Shown piece by piece: positions 1 through 8,636 of a stretch of DNA of 64,000 nucleotides. The position numbers and the translations under genes were made by a program. The stretch's first letter is position 1; each line of letters begins with the position of its first letter. The stretch is from Bacteroidota bacterium (GTDB lineage: Bacteria > Bacteroidota > Bacteroidia > Chitinophagales > Chitinophagaceae), in NCBI GenBank assembly GCA_018268015.1, contig JAFDXJ010000008.1, forward strand, positions 62,001 to 126,000, in the 5' to 3' direction. Below the pieces are notes generated by a model. It worked only from the letters and a program-made list of their open reading frames with translations. It searched no databases and was not told where the DNA came from.

Positions 1-855
1 TGTATCTTTTTCTAAAACAAAATGTAGAATAGTGCCATTCAATGATGAAGCCTGGATATTTGTACCATCAAACTTCTCTGTTTCAGAATGGGCGCCTCTT
101 TTTAAATTGCCAAAATAGCCATTGGTTATTTTAATTGATTGAACTTTAGCAAAAATTCCATCCGGATTGAGATGGGAGATACTGTCCTTTCCAGATGTTT
201 TAACGGAAAGGCTGTCCGGACGAAAACCTTGAAAATTCTCCAGGATAAAACGTGGTTTGTCCAGGTCAATAGATTGGATTTGAAAAAAACTTTTTGCCAG
301 GTCAATCTTTTCGGCTTCTAATAAAAGGCTGCCTACTTTGGCACTCATCTTCTGGCCTACCCATTCATCATTTTTTATGTATAAAACATTTTTAAGGTCC
401 ACTTTTTTAAAGTCCAAACGAATACCTGAAGTATCTTTTTTTGTAGTAGGTTTTTGGGAAAAATAATTTATGATAAACTGAAAATTCCAAATGGAATCTT
501 TACGGTTCTGGTAGATTACGGCATCTTCCAGGCCTATATATTTTAATTCTATTTGTTTTTTGAAAATAAACCAGTCCGTGACCCTTAATTTTAATGAACC
601 TGCATATAGTAGCGTATCTTTTTTCTGGTCTTTAATTAAAAGGCCATTCAGGTCCACTTTATCAAGCAATGAAAAACCAATTTTCTTTAAACTTACTTCA
701 GTTTTTAACTCCCTGGATAAATAAGATGTGGTTTTGCCTGCCAGGAAATTCTGTACCGGGCCGGTTTGTATTAAAAGGTACACAAGGAAGAGCAGTCCCA
801 GTAAAACCAAAATACTTCGAAGGAATATTTTTAAAACTTTTTTGAGGATTTTCAT
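1..855 (-). CDS. TamB-like translocation/assembly module, N-terminal part
   Basis: Open reading frame of 285 codons that runs off the left edge of the window; the start is the ATG whose complement ends at 855. The first 25 residues (MKILKKVLKIFLRSILVLLG...) form a lysine-rich signal anchor followed by one membrane helix. The rest resembles the AsmA/TamB repeat fold: short beta-strands with 'LLLEAEKIDLAKSFFQIQSI' and 'VDLKNVLYIKNDEW' type motifs. Bacteroidota TamB proteins have over 1000 residues, so most of this one lies outside the window. Known role of the family: bridging the periplasm for phospholipid or outer-membrane protein transport. Identification rests on N-terminal architecture only; other AsmA-like proteins remain possible. 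Confidence 0.72.
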   Translation of the reverse strand, partial: MKILKKVLKIFLRSILVLLGLLFLVYLLIQTGPVQNFLAGKTTSYLSRELKTEVSLKKIGFSLLDKVDLNGLLIKDQKKDTLLYAGSLKLRVTDWFIFKKQIELKYIGLEDAVIYQNRKDSIWNFQFIINYFSQKPTTKKDTSGIRLDFKKVDLKNVLYIKNDEWVGQKMSAKVGSLLLEAEKIDLAKSFFQIQSIDLDKPRFILENFQGFRPDSLSVKTSGKDSISHLNPDGIFAKVQSIKITNGYFGNLKRGAHSETEKFDGTNIQASSLNGTILHFVLEKDT

Positions 856-1198
856 TGGCAATGAAAAAATAAAGATAAAACCAAAAGCCTAAAATTAAAT
901 GTAATGTATTAAAGATGTAAGTAATATCTTTTTAAGAAGCAACTTTATGAACTTTTTCTATTTTCAAAAAATATCCGGCATTCTTATCTTCTTCCCGAAA
1001 AGCTTTTCTACATAATAACTGTAGCATGTTGTCAAAAGATTTATTTGATAATGAAAAAATAAAATAATTGAACCATGTTTTAGTTGTTGGGAAGAACATA
1101 TAGGAACTTTTGATAAAACCTGGCACTTTTCCATTGCCTTTTGTTTAATTCTGCCTATTGCTTTTGGCAGGCCAAATGTTTGCTTAATATATTTGCGT
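856..1198. other. Intergenic region between divergent tamB-like gene and bioA
   Basis: 343 bases without a convincing gene. Short minus-strand reading frames exist here (932-1126 and 964-1272), but they overlap each other and the bioA start and look like chance frames in AT-rich sequence. A degenerate -7 box for the tamB-like gene (TATCTTTA, 7/8 match, complement of 870-877) and the bioA promoter at 1163-1195 are the only signals I can support. Confidence 0.5.
1163..1195 (+). promoter_or_regulatory. bioA promoter, Bacteroidota type, abutting the start codon
   Basis: TTTG at 1163-1166, 21 bases, then TATATTTG at 1188-1195: a full match to the Bacteroidota consensus TTTG-N19-21-TAnnTTTG. The box ends three bases before ATG 1199, so transcription should start at or within a few bases of the start codon, predicting a leaderless or near-leaderless bioA mRNA. 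Confidence 0.7.
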
Positions 1199-2476
1199 AT
1201 GACATTACTGCAAAAAGATAAGCAATTTGTATGGCATCCATTTACGGCGCAAAAAAATAGACTACCTCCCATTCCTATAGTGCAAGCGAAAGAAAGCCTG
1301 CTTTTTGATGAGCAGGGGAAATCTTATATTGATGCCATCAGTAGTTGGTGGGTCACCTTGCATGGTCATGCAAATCCTCATATTGCACAAAAAATATTTG
1401 AACAAGCCCTCAAACTGGAGCAAGTGATCTTTGCCGGCTTTACACATCAGCCTGCAGTAGCGCTTGCAGAAAAATTGTTGGAAAAATTACCCGGGGGCTT
1501 TTCAAAAATATTTTATAGTGATAATGGCTCTACTTCTACGGAAGTGGCCCTGAAGATGGCTATCCAATTTTGGTGGAATAATGATTCCCAATCAAAAAGA
1601 AAAAAAATCCTGGCATTTAAAAACGCCTACCACGGAGATACTTTTGGCGCAATGGGAGTAAGTGAAAGAAGCGTATTTACACTGGCATTTCAGGACCTGT
1701 TTTTTGAAGTCATTTTTATAGACACACCGGATGAAAATAATCTGCCAGCTCTTTTTAAAATCATTGATGCCCATGCTGAAAATATAGCGGCATTTATTTA
1801 TGAGCCTTTGGTGCAGGGTGCCGGTGGTATGAAAATGTACCAGGCTGAATATTTCAATTTGCTTTTACAAAAAGTGAAATCGCATGATATTATTTGCATT
1901 GCCGATGAGGTGATGACTGGTTTTTTTCGCACAGGAAAGTTTTTTGCCAGTGAATATATGGAGATCAAACCGGATATTATTTGTATGAGTAAAGGCCTTA
2001 CCGGTGGCACTATGGCGCTGGGTGCTACAGCCTGCACTGACAGAATCTATGATGCTTATAGCAGTGATAATCCCTTGCATACTTTTTTTCATGGGCATTC
2101 TTTTACGGCCAATCCAATTGCCTGCAGCGCCGCTTTGGCAAGTATGGAATTATTGGATAAAGAGGATTGCAGGGAAAAAATTCGCCTTTTGACCTTAGTT
2201 ATAGATCAATTTACCAGACAACTGAATATGTTGCAGGGAAAACTTGAGAGGCCAGTAAAAAATATACGACACTTAGGAACCATCCTGGCCTTTGAAATTG
2301 ACGAAGGTAAAAATGAATACCTGAATTCCATAAGCAAAACGATAACCGAAAAAGCTCTAAAAACGGGAATTTACTTAAGGCCTTTAGGAAATACCGTTTA
2401 TATCATGCCGCCATATTGTATTACGGAGCATGAATTAAAATTAGTGTTTGATTTTATGTTAAGCCTGCTGAAATAA
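1199..2476 (+). CDS. bioA: Adenosylmethionine-8-amino-7-oxononanoate transaminase
   Basis: PLP-dependent class III aminotransferase of biotin synthesis; transfers the amino group of S-adenosylmethionine to 7-keto-8-aminopelargonate (KAPA) to give 7,8-diaminopelargonate (DAPA). 425 residues, normal for BioA. Visible motifs: WHPFT near residue 13, DAISSWWVTLHGHANP near 45-60 (the SSWW substrate signature), DNGSTSTEVALKMA near 110, the PLP-phosphate aspartate in ADEVMTGFFRTG, and the Schiff-base lysine K265 in MSKGLTGG. An in-frame TTG at 1193 lies inside the -7 promoter box, so the ATG at 1199 is preferred. No other biotin gene is adjacent in this window. The stop abuts the convergent SRPBCC gene with no gap. 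Confidence 0.95.
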   Translation: MTLLQKDKQFVWHPFTAQKNRLPPIPIVQAKESLLFDEQGKSYIDAISSWWVTLHGHANPHIAQKIFEQALKLEQVIFAGFTHQPAVALAEKLLEKLPGGFSKIFYSDNGSTSTEVALKMAIQFWWNNDSQSKRKKILAFKNAYHGDTFGAMGVSERSVFTLAFQDLFFEVIFIDTPDENNLPALFKIIDAHAENIAAFIYEPLVQGAGGMKMYQAEYFNLLLQKVKSHDIICIADEVMTGFFRTGKFFASEYMEIKPDIICMSKGLTGGTMALGATACTDRIYDAYSSDNPLHTFFHGHSFTANPIACSAALASMELLDKEDCREKIRLLTLVIDQFTRQLNMLQGKLERPVKNIRHLGTILAFEIDEGKNEYLNSISKTITEKALKTGIYLRPLGNTVYIMPPYCITEHELKLVFDFMLSLLK

Positions 2477-2983
2477 TTAATGCGTCTCCAGCTTCTTTTT
2501 AAGAGCAGATAAACTGCTTTCCATAGGCGGTCCCATAATTTTATCATTCATCATGGAGCTGAATCTTTCCCAGGGATACCATTGAACTGTAGAAGTAAAA
2601 TACCAATTTATTGTAGCGCTATTGGTATCCCTTGAAATAATATTAAAAACGGATCGCTGAATACTTCCTTTTGTACTTTTCCATTCCGTAATGATAGAAT
2701 CTTTAGTGGCAATCAGTTCACTCACTTCATAATTTCCAAATCGAACAACTGTACCAGGGCCACTTGTTTTTTGAGAAAGAAATGTAAGTGTTCCTGTGTC
2801 AGCGCCATTCATCCAAAATTTCCAGTATTTCATATCCGATACATATAAATAGGCACTATCTCGTGGTGCATTTATATCGGTAGCCCTTGATACACGTACG
2901 GATGCCGGGAAAAGTAAACCAATGCCGGTAACAATGAGGAATAAGATAATAAAAGAAATGAAAGCTAATTTAATGACACGCAT
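2477..2983 (-). CDS. SRPBCC (START-like) family protein with membrane anchor
   Basis: 168 residues. Residues 1-25 form a single hydrophobic segment (signal anchor), followed by a polyketide-cyclase/SRPBCC-type domain: the 'SRATDINAPRDSAYLYVSDMK' opening strand and helix, the middle 'GPGTVVRFGNYE' turn and the C-terminal helix 'MMNDKIMGPPMESSLSALKKK' are typical. These domains bind small hydrophobic ligands; the ligand here is unknown. It lies 21 bases downstream of the ABC-2 permease gene on the same strand and is probably co-transcribed with it. Convergent with bioA, with the two stop codons adjacent. Confidence 0.75.
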   Translation of the reverse strand: MRVIKLAFISFIILFLIVTGIGLLFPASVRVSRATDINAPRDSAYLYVSDMKYWKFWMNGADTGTLTFLSQKTSGPGTVVRFGNYEVSELIATKDSIITEWKSTKGSIQRSVFNIISRDTNSATINWYFTSTVQWYPWERFSSMMNDKIMGPPMESSLSALKKKLETH

Positions 2984-3004
2984 CCGATTTTTTTTAATTA
3001 GAAA

Positions 3005-4111
3005 TTATTCCCACTTAAAAACTTTAATGGCAATAGCATAAACAATAACTCCCCAAATCAGCAAGATGCCAATTTCTTTCCAGCAATCAAGTAAACTGGC
3101 CCCTTCAAATGAGATGGAGCGCATGGCATTATTGAAATGGGTAAGCGGTAAAAGATTACAAATAAACTGTAGCCATTTTGGGAAAACAGTAATAGGGAAA
3201 AATGTACCTGCCAACAGAAATTGAGGCAAGGTAAATAAATTGGCAAAAGGAGGAATCGTGCTTTCATTTTTCGCCACCCCGCTAACAATAAATCCGCAAC
3301 CCATGAAAACAATTAATGAAATAAAACTTAATACCATAATTTCCAGGAAAGTAGTCAATCCATGTACCAGTGTAAAATGAAATGCTGTGGTACCAATACC
3401 GATAATAATAATCGCTGTGATCATTTGAAATATCACCCGGCTTAAGGCCTCTCCCAATAACATATAAGATCTCCGGACCGGGGTGGCAAAAAATCTTTTT
3501 AAAACCAATTGTTGCCGCAAATTGAAAAAGAGAAACGCAACGCCAAACACACCCGCGCTCAGTAATGAAAACCCTAACTGACCGGGTAATATAAAATCAA
3601 TTTCTGTGTATTTTCTACCCGGGATTTTTTCTATGACCGGATTTAGAGTTGCTACCGTTGGGGCATGTGGGTAAGCGACCGCATTCATATTGCCAATAAT
3701 ATCTTTGATAACAGAACCTATAATGTTCGTGTTACTGGGGCTTACGGCATCCGAACTTTTAAGTGAAACGAGATACCCCGAATCCGGCGCAGCTTTCTTT
3801 TGAATATTGATTATTGCGGTTAAATCACCTTTTTGTAGCGCGTGTATGGATTCACTATCCGATTGATGAAGAATATTGAATGCAGAATTTGCATTCAATG
3901 CTTTATAAATTGCATTCGAAGTATCAACATTTTTATCAAAAGCCACATCTACTGAAAATCCATTACCCCCACTAATAAATCCAAAAACAAGAATGAATAT
4001 GAGTGGAAAACCAATACTAAAAGCAACGGCTGAAGGGCTACGAAAAGTGGCGATCAGGCTCGCTTTTGTAATAGCCAGCATGGCTTTCCACTGGCTATAT
4101 TTCTTTGGCAT
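3005..4111 (-). CDS. ABC-2 type transporter permease
   Basis: 368 residues from the chosen start. Architecture is ABC-2 membrane fold: first membrane helix after an amphipathic N-terminal stretch (TKASLIATFRSPSAVAFSIG), a periplasmic domain of about 140 residues, then a block of five or six helices with the family feature 'FATPVRRSYMLLGEALSRVI'. A longer frame begins at 4174, but a perfect -7 box lies at 4133-4140 inside it, so the ATG at 4111 (MPKKYSQW) is chosen. No ATPase gene adjoins it; a cognate-looking ATPase lies alone at 30590-31351. Substrate unknown, probably export of a lipid or drug. Confidence 0.82.
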   Translation of the reverse strand: MPKKYSQWKAMLAITKASLIATFRSPSAVAFSIGFPLIFILVFGFISGGNGFSVDVAFDKNVDTSNAIYKALNANSAFNILHQSDSESIHALQKGDLTAIINIQKKAAPDSGYLVSLKSSDAVSPSNTNIIGSVIKDIIGNMNAVAYPHAPTVATLNPVIEKIPGRKYTEIDFILPGQLGFSLLSAGVFGVAFLFFNLRQQLVLKRFFATPVRRSYMLLGEALSRVIFQMITAIIIIGIGTTAFHFTLVHGLTTFLEIMVLSFISLIVFMGCGFIVSGVAKNESTIPPFANLFTLPQFLLAGTFFPITVFPKWLQFICNLLPLTHFNNAMRSISFEGASLLDCWKEIGILLIWGVIVYAIAIKVFKWE

Positions 4112-4132
4112 ACCAGGTTGTTTTTTAGAATG

Positions 4133-4140
4133 CAAAACTA
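4133..4140 (-). promoter_or_regulatory. -7 promoter box of ABC-2 permease/SRPBCC genes
   Basis: TAGTTTTG on the minus strand, an exact TAnnTTTG match, 21 bases upstream of the ATG at 4111. No clear TTTG at -33. It decides the start of the permease gene. Confidence 0.5.
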
Positions 4141-4249
4141 TCAGATAAAATTGCCTTTGAAAAATAAAAATCAAAAATATCCTTTTAGGAAATTATTTAG
4201 AGGCCACTTTATTTTGGAAAAAACAGATATTTGAACTTCAGAAAGAAAA

Positions 4250-4735
4250 ATGAATATTGCGTATTTGCTTACAGGAAGTAATTTACTTAACCCGGAAATG
4301 CAGGTGAATACTGCTTTACAACTTATAAGATCTTATTGTGGCAAGATCCTGTTATCATCGGCATTATATGGTAGTGAACCCTGGGGAATAACAGATCAGC
4401 CGCCTTTTGTAAACCAGGCCATTTGCGTGGAAACTCATTTCTCGGCAAAAGAGCTATTGCAAAAAATATTGGCCATAGAAAAAGAAATGGGCAGGGAAAG
4501 AGTGATTAAAATGGGCCCACGTATTATTGATATAGATATATTATTGTTTAATCATGCGGTGATTCATGAGCCGGGGCTTTCAGTTCCACATCCTTTATTG
4601 ACACAGCGGCGTTTTGCGCTGTTGCCTCTAGCAGAAATAGCTTCAGAATATGTCCACCCCGAACAAGCGAAAAAAATCAGCACACTGCTCGGATCTTGTA
4701 AGGATCCGTTGAATGTGTATAAAATTAATTCATAG
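4250..4735 (+). CDS. folK: 2-amino-4-hydroxy-6-hydroxymethyldihydropteridine diphosphokinase
   Basis: 161 residues, the usual size for HPPK. Transfers pyrophosphate from ATP to 6-hydroxymethyl-7,8-dihydropterin in folate synthesis. Visible: N-terminal 'YLLTGSNL' (the LGSN-like loop), the pterin-binding 'YGSEPWG', and the catalytic segment 'MGPRIIDIDILLF' carrying the metal-binding pair D94/D96; 'PHPLLTQRRFALLPLAEIA' is the C-terminal signature. A near-match -7 box GATATTTG lies at 4226-4233. Next to a deoxynucleoside kinase on the same strand, an arrangement seen in other Bacteroidota. Confidence 0.95.
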   Translation: MNIAYLLTGSNLLNPEMQVNTALQLIRSYCGKILLSSALYGSEPWGITDQPPFVNQAICVETHFSAKELLQKILAIEKEMGRERVIKMGPRIIDIDILLFNHAVIHEPGLSVPHPLLTQRRFALLPLAEIASEYVHPEQAKKISTLLGSCKDPLNVYKINS

Positions 4736-4750
4736 TATGGCCATCGCCCT

Positions 4751-4758
4751 TATTTTTG
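4751..4758 (+). promoter_or_regulatory. -7 promoter box of deoxynucleoside kinase
   Basis: TATTTTTG, an exact TAnnTTTG match, in the 36-base gap after folK and 13 bases before ATG 4772. Suggests the kinase can be expressed independently of folK. No -33 TTTG at the right distance. Confidence 0.45.
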
Positions 4759-4771
4759 TTGTAAGCAAAAG

Positions 4772-5404
4772 ATGAAATACCATTTTATAAGCATAGATGG
4801 GAATATCGGATCAGGTAAAACGACATTGGCCCGCTTACTTGCGAAAAGGCTGAATGCCCGACTCATTCTGGAAAAAGCAGCCGATAATCCATTCCTGCCT
4901 GCTTTTTATGAAGACCCTGCATCAGAAGCATTTCCTCTGGAACTTTTTTTCCTGGCAGAAAGATATAAGCAATTAAAAGAACGCATGAAGGTCAATGACC
5001 TTTTTTATCAGGCCACGATTGCGGATTATTATTTTGGGAAATGCCTCTTATTTGCCAAAATCAATTTGCCGGAAGAAGAGTTCAGGTTATTTGCAAAGTT
5101 TTATGAAAGCCTGCTTCCACAATTACAACAGCCGGATTTGTTGATATACCTGCATGCCCCTGTGCATACGTTGAAAAAAAATATTGACAAAAGAAACCGT
5201 TCTTTCGAAAAAGGTATTTCTTTAAATTATTTGCATCAAATACAGGAAACCTATTCGGATTATATAAAGCAACATCATCTAAAGACAATTTATATTGATG
5301 TTTCTAATGCAGATTTCCTACGAAATGAAACACATATTGATATCGTTTTAAATGCTATTAAAAACAATGCTGAGGAAACAAGACAATTTTTTTCCCTCCC
5401 ATAA
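4772..5404 (+). CDS. Deoxynucleoside kinase (deoxyadenosine/deoxyguanosine kinase family)
   Basis: 210 residues, normal for the dNK family. Phosphorylates deoxynucleosides at the 5' position for dNTP salvage. P-loop GNIGSGKT at residues 10-17; 'FFLAERYKQLK' resembles the substrate-binding helix; 'KRNRSFEKGISLNYL' resembles the arginine-rich lid region; 'TIYIDVSNADFL' is the C-terminal strand. The segment usually reading (D/E)RS is here 'IADYYFGK', a common Bacteroidota variant. Follows folK by 36 bases. Base specificity cannot be read from the sequence. Confidence 0.88.
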   Translation: MKYHFISIDGNIGSGKTTLARLLAKRLNARLILEKAADNPFLPAFYEDPASEAFPLELFFLAERYKQLKERMKVNDLFYQATIADYYFGKCLLFAKINLPEEEFRLFAKFYESLLPQLQQPDLLIYLHAPVHTLKKNIDKRNRSFEKGISLNYLHQIQETYSDYIKQHHLKTIYIDVSNADFLRNETHIDIVLNAIKNNAEETRQFFSLP

Positions 5405-5466
5405 TGATTTTATGGAGAGCAGAATCTTTTTATCCACATTACCCATTACCATTTTAATTTAATCAC

Positions 5467-6714
5467 ATGCCGGATGCACAAATCAAGAATGACCCAATGG
5501 CATCCGTTCGAATTCCGGAGTTTAAATTTTTAATGCTGGGCAGATACACTTTTGTCATGTCATTGAGAATGATGAGTACGGTTTTGGGATGGTGGATTTA
5601 TTTGCTGACTCGTGATCCTTTTGCCATCGGGCTTTTGGGGCTTTCAGAAGTCATTCCTGCCATTTCTCTGGCATTATATGCTGGCCATTTTATTGACTTA
5701 CATGAAAAGAAAAGATTGATTTTACGTGGCTTAATTTTATATACTACCTGTGCTATATTGCTTTTTCTTTTTTCTACTTCCTTTACATCAAGTCATCTTT
5801 CAAATCATGGAATCGCATTATGTATTTATTTTATTATTTTTTGCACCGGCATCATACGGGCATTTGTTGGCCCTGTTTTCAATGTGCTGTTAGCATATAT
5901 TGTCCCAAAAAATTACTTACAAAATGCAACGACCTGGAGTCAGGGCACCTGGTTGGGCGCATCCGTTAGCGGGCATGCCACCGGGGGATTTTTGATCGCA
6001 TTAATCGGAATTAGTGGAACCTTGCTGACTATTATTTGCCTGATGACTTTATCCTTTATTTTTTTAACGAAATTAAAAAGAAAACCCCCTACAGAAAACC
6101 CGGGTGAAAAACGTACCTGGGAAAGTGTAAAGGAAGGATTACGATTTGTATATAAAACCAAAGAGTTATTAGGTGCCATAACATTAGATATGTTTGCCGT
6201 TTTTTTTGGCGGCGCTGCAGCCATGATTCCTGTTTATGCAAAGGACATCCTGAATATAGGCGCTGAAGGTTTTGGCTGGTTGAATGCCTCTACTGACCTG
6301 GGTTCTATTTGTAGTGTCATTTTACTTACCATAGCTCCTATGCAGGCGAAACAAGGGAAAAAATTATTTTTTGCTGTTGCAGGTTTTGGAATATGCGTGA
6401 TGGTATTTGCTTTCTCCAAATCATTTTGGTTATCCTTTGGTGCTCTGGTAATCAGTGGCATGCTGGATGGGATCAGTGTTGTAGTTCGAGGCACCATTAT
6501 GCAGTTGAAAACGCCCGATAATATGCGTGGTCGTGTACTGAGTGTAAATAGTATGTTTATTAATTCAAGTAATGAATTAGGCCAATTTGAAAGTGGGATT
6601 GCTGCAAAATTATTTGGGGTGGTGCCATCCGTATTTTTTGGAGGTTGCCTTACATTGATTGTAGTGGTGACTACCTGGTTCAAAGCGCCTGCTCTGAGGA
6701 AAATGGAATATTAG
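5467..6714 (+). CDS. MFS transporter (EntS/MFS_3-like)
   Basis: 415 residues with about 12 predicted membrane helices in two halves, separated by a basic cytoplasmic loop near residues 195-225 (TKLKRKPPTENPGEKRTWES). The first half contains 'GLSEVIPAISLALYAGHFIDLHEKKRL', the MFS loop 2-3 motif in its MFS_3 form, and the second half repeats 'GISVVVRGTIMQLKTPDNMRGRVLSV', typical of the EntS-like exporter family. Probably an efflux protein; substrate not deducible. Starts 62 bases after the kinase gene and ends convergent to the YkgJ-like gene. Confidence 0.85.
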   Translation: MPDAQIKNDPMASVRIPEFKFLMLGRYTFVMSLRMMSTVLGWWIYLLTRDPFAIGLLGLSEVIPAISLALYAGHFIDLHEKKRLILRGLILYTTCAILLFLFSTSFTSSHLSNHGIALCIYFIIFCTGIIRAFVGPVFNVLLAYIVPKNYLQNATTWSQGTWLGASVSGHATGGFLIALIGISGTLLTIICLMTLSFIFLTKLKRKPPTENPGEKRTWESVKEGLRFVYKTKELLGAITLDMFAVFFGGAAAMIPVYAKDILNIGAEGFGWLNASTDLGSICSVILLTIAPMQAKQGKKLFFAVAGFGICVMVFAFSKSFWLSFGALVISGMLDGISVVVRGTIMQLKTPDNMRGRVLSVNSMFINSSNELGQFESGIAAKLFGVVPSVFFGGCLTLIVVVTTWFKAPALRKMEY

Positions 6715-6782
6715 TATAGGCAAATGCCCCATGCTTTCGGATGATGTGTATTAAAATCATTTTATTCTTCCCGGACAATTTG

Positions 6783-7265
6783 CTATTTTATTGCCATGAG
6801 TTTCTCCAAAACATAATATGCAATAGGACAAAAAGTGACATTTTTTTCTGTGATTTTTTTTCTTTTGATAAATACATCTTCATCTGTATAAGGGAAGCGA
6901 CGACAGTCTGAAGGTCTTTCCGAATAAATTGTACAGGCATTATCTTTTCCTAAAAATGCACAGGGTGTAGTTTTCATAACATAATCGCCTTCATCATCCA
7001 GGTTCAGGTAGGTATCAATAAAAACAGATTCCCGCATTTTTAAGTGTTTACTAATCCGCTTGATATCCGGGGTCTTAAACCGAGGTGAATAATTTTTACA
7101 ACATGCGGCGCATTGCAGGCAATCAATTTTCTCAAAAGCTTCTTCATGCAACTGCGGCAGGCGTTTCAGTGTGGTACGTGTATCCTTATTTTTCAAAAAT
7201 TGCCGATATTCTTTTATATGAGAAGCGGATTTCTTTTGCCAATTATGTAAAATGTCTTCACTCAT
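6783..7265 (-). CDS. YkgJ-type cysteine cluster (Zn/Fe-chelating) protein
   Basis: 160 residues from the chosen start MSEDILHN. Cysteines C49, C52, C55 and C56 (IDCLQCAACCKNYSP) and a downstream group (TTPCAFL, NACTIYSERPSDCRRFPY, VTFCPIAY) give the eight-cysteine CxxCxxCC...C pattern of the YkgJ/UPF0153 family, proposed to bind zinc or an iron-sulfur cluster. A longer frame begins at 7307, but that start lies inside an exact -7 promoter box (7305-7312), so the inner ATG at 7265 is preferred. Function of the family is unknown. Confidence 0.82.
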   Translation of the reverse strand: MSEDILHNWQKKSASHIKEYRQFLKNKDTRTTLKRLPQLHEEAFEKIDCLQCAACCKNYSPRFKTPDIKRISKHLKMRESVFIDTYLNLDDEGDYVMKTTPCAFLGKDNACTIYSERPSDCRRFPYTDEDVFIKRKKITEKNVTFCPIAYYVLEKLMAIK

Positions 7266-7304
7266 ATTTAGTGTTGTTCCAGGATATGGCCTGTAAGCTT
7301 CATA

Positions 7305-7312
7305 CAAAAATA
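7305..7312 (-). promoter_or_regulatory. -7 promoter box of YkgJ-like gene
   Basis: TATTTTTG on the minus strand, an exact TAnnTTTG match, 39 bases upstream of the ATG at 7265. It overlaps the alternative ATG at 7307 and so argues against that start. Confidence 0.5.
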
Positions 7313-7483
7313 TTTAAAATTCATATTGTTTAATTCTTTCTTTAAAAGTATGTGATATAGGCATGCATTTTTAAATAATTAGTTGATCATGATCGGATTC
7401 TGGATGATGAATGCCTATTTTTTATTAAAAAGCATATTAACACATTTTAATTGAATCAATACGCTGCTATTCAATAACTGTTT

Positions 7484-7491
7484 TAATTTTG
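7484..7491 (+). promoter_or_regulatory. -7 promoter box of sterol-desaturase-family gene
   Basis: TAATTTTG, an exact TAnnTTTG match, 19 bases before ATG 7511. No convincing TTTG at -33. Confidence 0.45.
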
Positions 7492-7510
7492 CTTTGGAAA
7501 AAAGATACAA

Positions 7511-8419
7511 ATGGAGTTGGTAAAAGAGCAATTATTGTGGATTATTTCCACGCCTATATATGTGATAATCATTGGTGCAGAGTTATTGCTATCGCACTTT
7601 CAACATAAGAAATCATATACGCTGAAAGATACGGCAGCAAATATTTACCTGATGATCCTTAATTCTTTGATAGATCTTTTATTTCGAATAGTATATATAG
7701 CCATTTTGGCCTGGCTATTTCAATTTGCTGTAATTAAGTGGCAAAGGGGGTTTTGGTATTGGTTTGTATTGTTGATAGCGGAAGATTTTTTGTACTATTG
7801 GTTACACCGTTTCGATCATGAAGTGCGTTTTTTCTGGGCTGTACACGTTACGCATCATAGTTCTGAACACCTGAATTTCTCAGTCGGTTTTCGCTCTTCT
7901 GTATTCCAGCCACTATACCGGTTTATATATTTTTTGCCTTTAGCATGGTTTGGTTTTAATGCAGCAGATATTGTGTTTATGTATTCTGCAACTCAGATCT
8001 GGGGCATATTTGTACATACAGAATTTATCAGGAAACTGGGGCCATTGGAATATATATTTGTAACTCCTTCACATCATCGGGTTCATCATGCCAATAATCC
8101 AAAGTATCTTGATAAGAATATGGGTATGTTCCTGATTATATGGGATAAATTATTTGGCACTTTTCAGCAGGAACTTCCTGAAGAATCCTATCAACCGATT
8201 CATTATGGACTAACAAAAAGAATAGATAATATGAATGCCATGAACCTGATATTTCATGAATGGAAACAGATTATGAAAGATGTTTCTATCAAAAAATTAA
8301 GCCTGATACAGAGATGGCGTTATGTTTTTGGCCCTCCGGGATGGAGTCATGATGGGAGCCGGAAAACCAGTGCGATGATGCGGGAAGAGGAAAATAAGTC
8401 TTTGAAAACAGAAGCGTAA
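7511..8419 (+). CDS. Sterol desaturase / fatty acid hydroxylase family protein
   Basis: 302 residues. Integral membrane di-iron oxygenase family: four membrane helices and the three histidine clusters, HRFDH (99-103), HVTHHSSEH (112-120) and HHRVHH (188-193), with a further histidine at 169 (FVHTEF). Members hydroxylate or desaturate lipids, sterols or carotenoids. A sterol substrate is unlikely in this group of bacteria; a fatty acid, sphingolipid or carotenoid is more plausible. The C-terminal 60 residues are hydrophilic and basic. Stands alone with its own promoter. Confidence 0.88.
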   Translation: MELVKEQLLWIISTPIYVIIIGAELLLSHFQHKKSYTLKDTAANIYLMILNSLIDLLFRIVYIAILAWLFQFAVIKWQRGFWYWFVLLIAEDFLYYWLHRFDHEVRFFWAVHVTHHSSEHLNFSVGFRSSVFQPLYRFIYFLPLAWFGFNAADIVFMYSATQIWGIFVHTEFIRKLGPLEYIFVTPSHHRVHHANNPKYLDKNMGMFLIIWDKLFGTFQQELPEESYQPIHYGLTKRIDNMNAMNLIFHEWKQIMKDVSIKKLSLIQRWRYVFGPPGWSHDGSRKTSAMMREEENKSLKTEA

Positions 8420-8636
8420 GCTTCCCTGCTGATGCTTGATTTAAGCAAATTGCCATGTGCCATAAATCTTTATTTATTAAAATTCTATCTCTAATAATTT
8501 AGATCAAAAGAGGTTTTTGTTTTGAGAGGAAGCATCTGATTCTTTCTCCCGGTGAATCAACGAATCTTTTCGACCATTCTATATCAGTCAACCAGTTAAT
8601 AAAATATTTTTATATTTTTATACAAAATAACATGTT

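Noticed and set aside
932..1272. Two overlapping minus-strand reading frames upstream of bioA
   Set aside because: They overlap each other, the bioA start and its promoter, show no domain or signal and look like chance frames in AT-rich sequence.
4112..4174. Longer N-terminus for the ABC-2 permease
   Set aside because: An exact -7 promoter box lies within this extension and the added residues have no family match.
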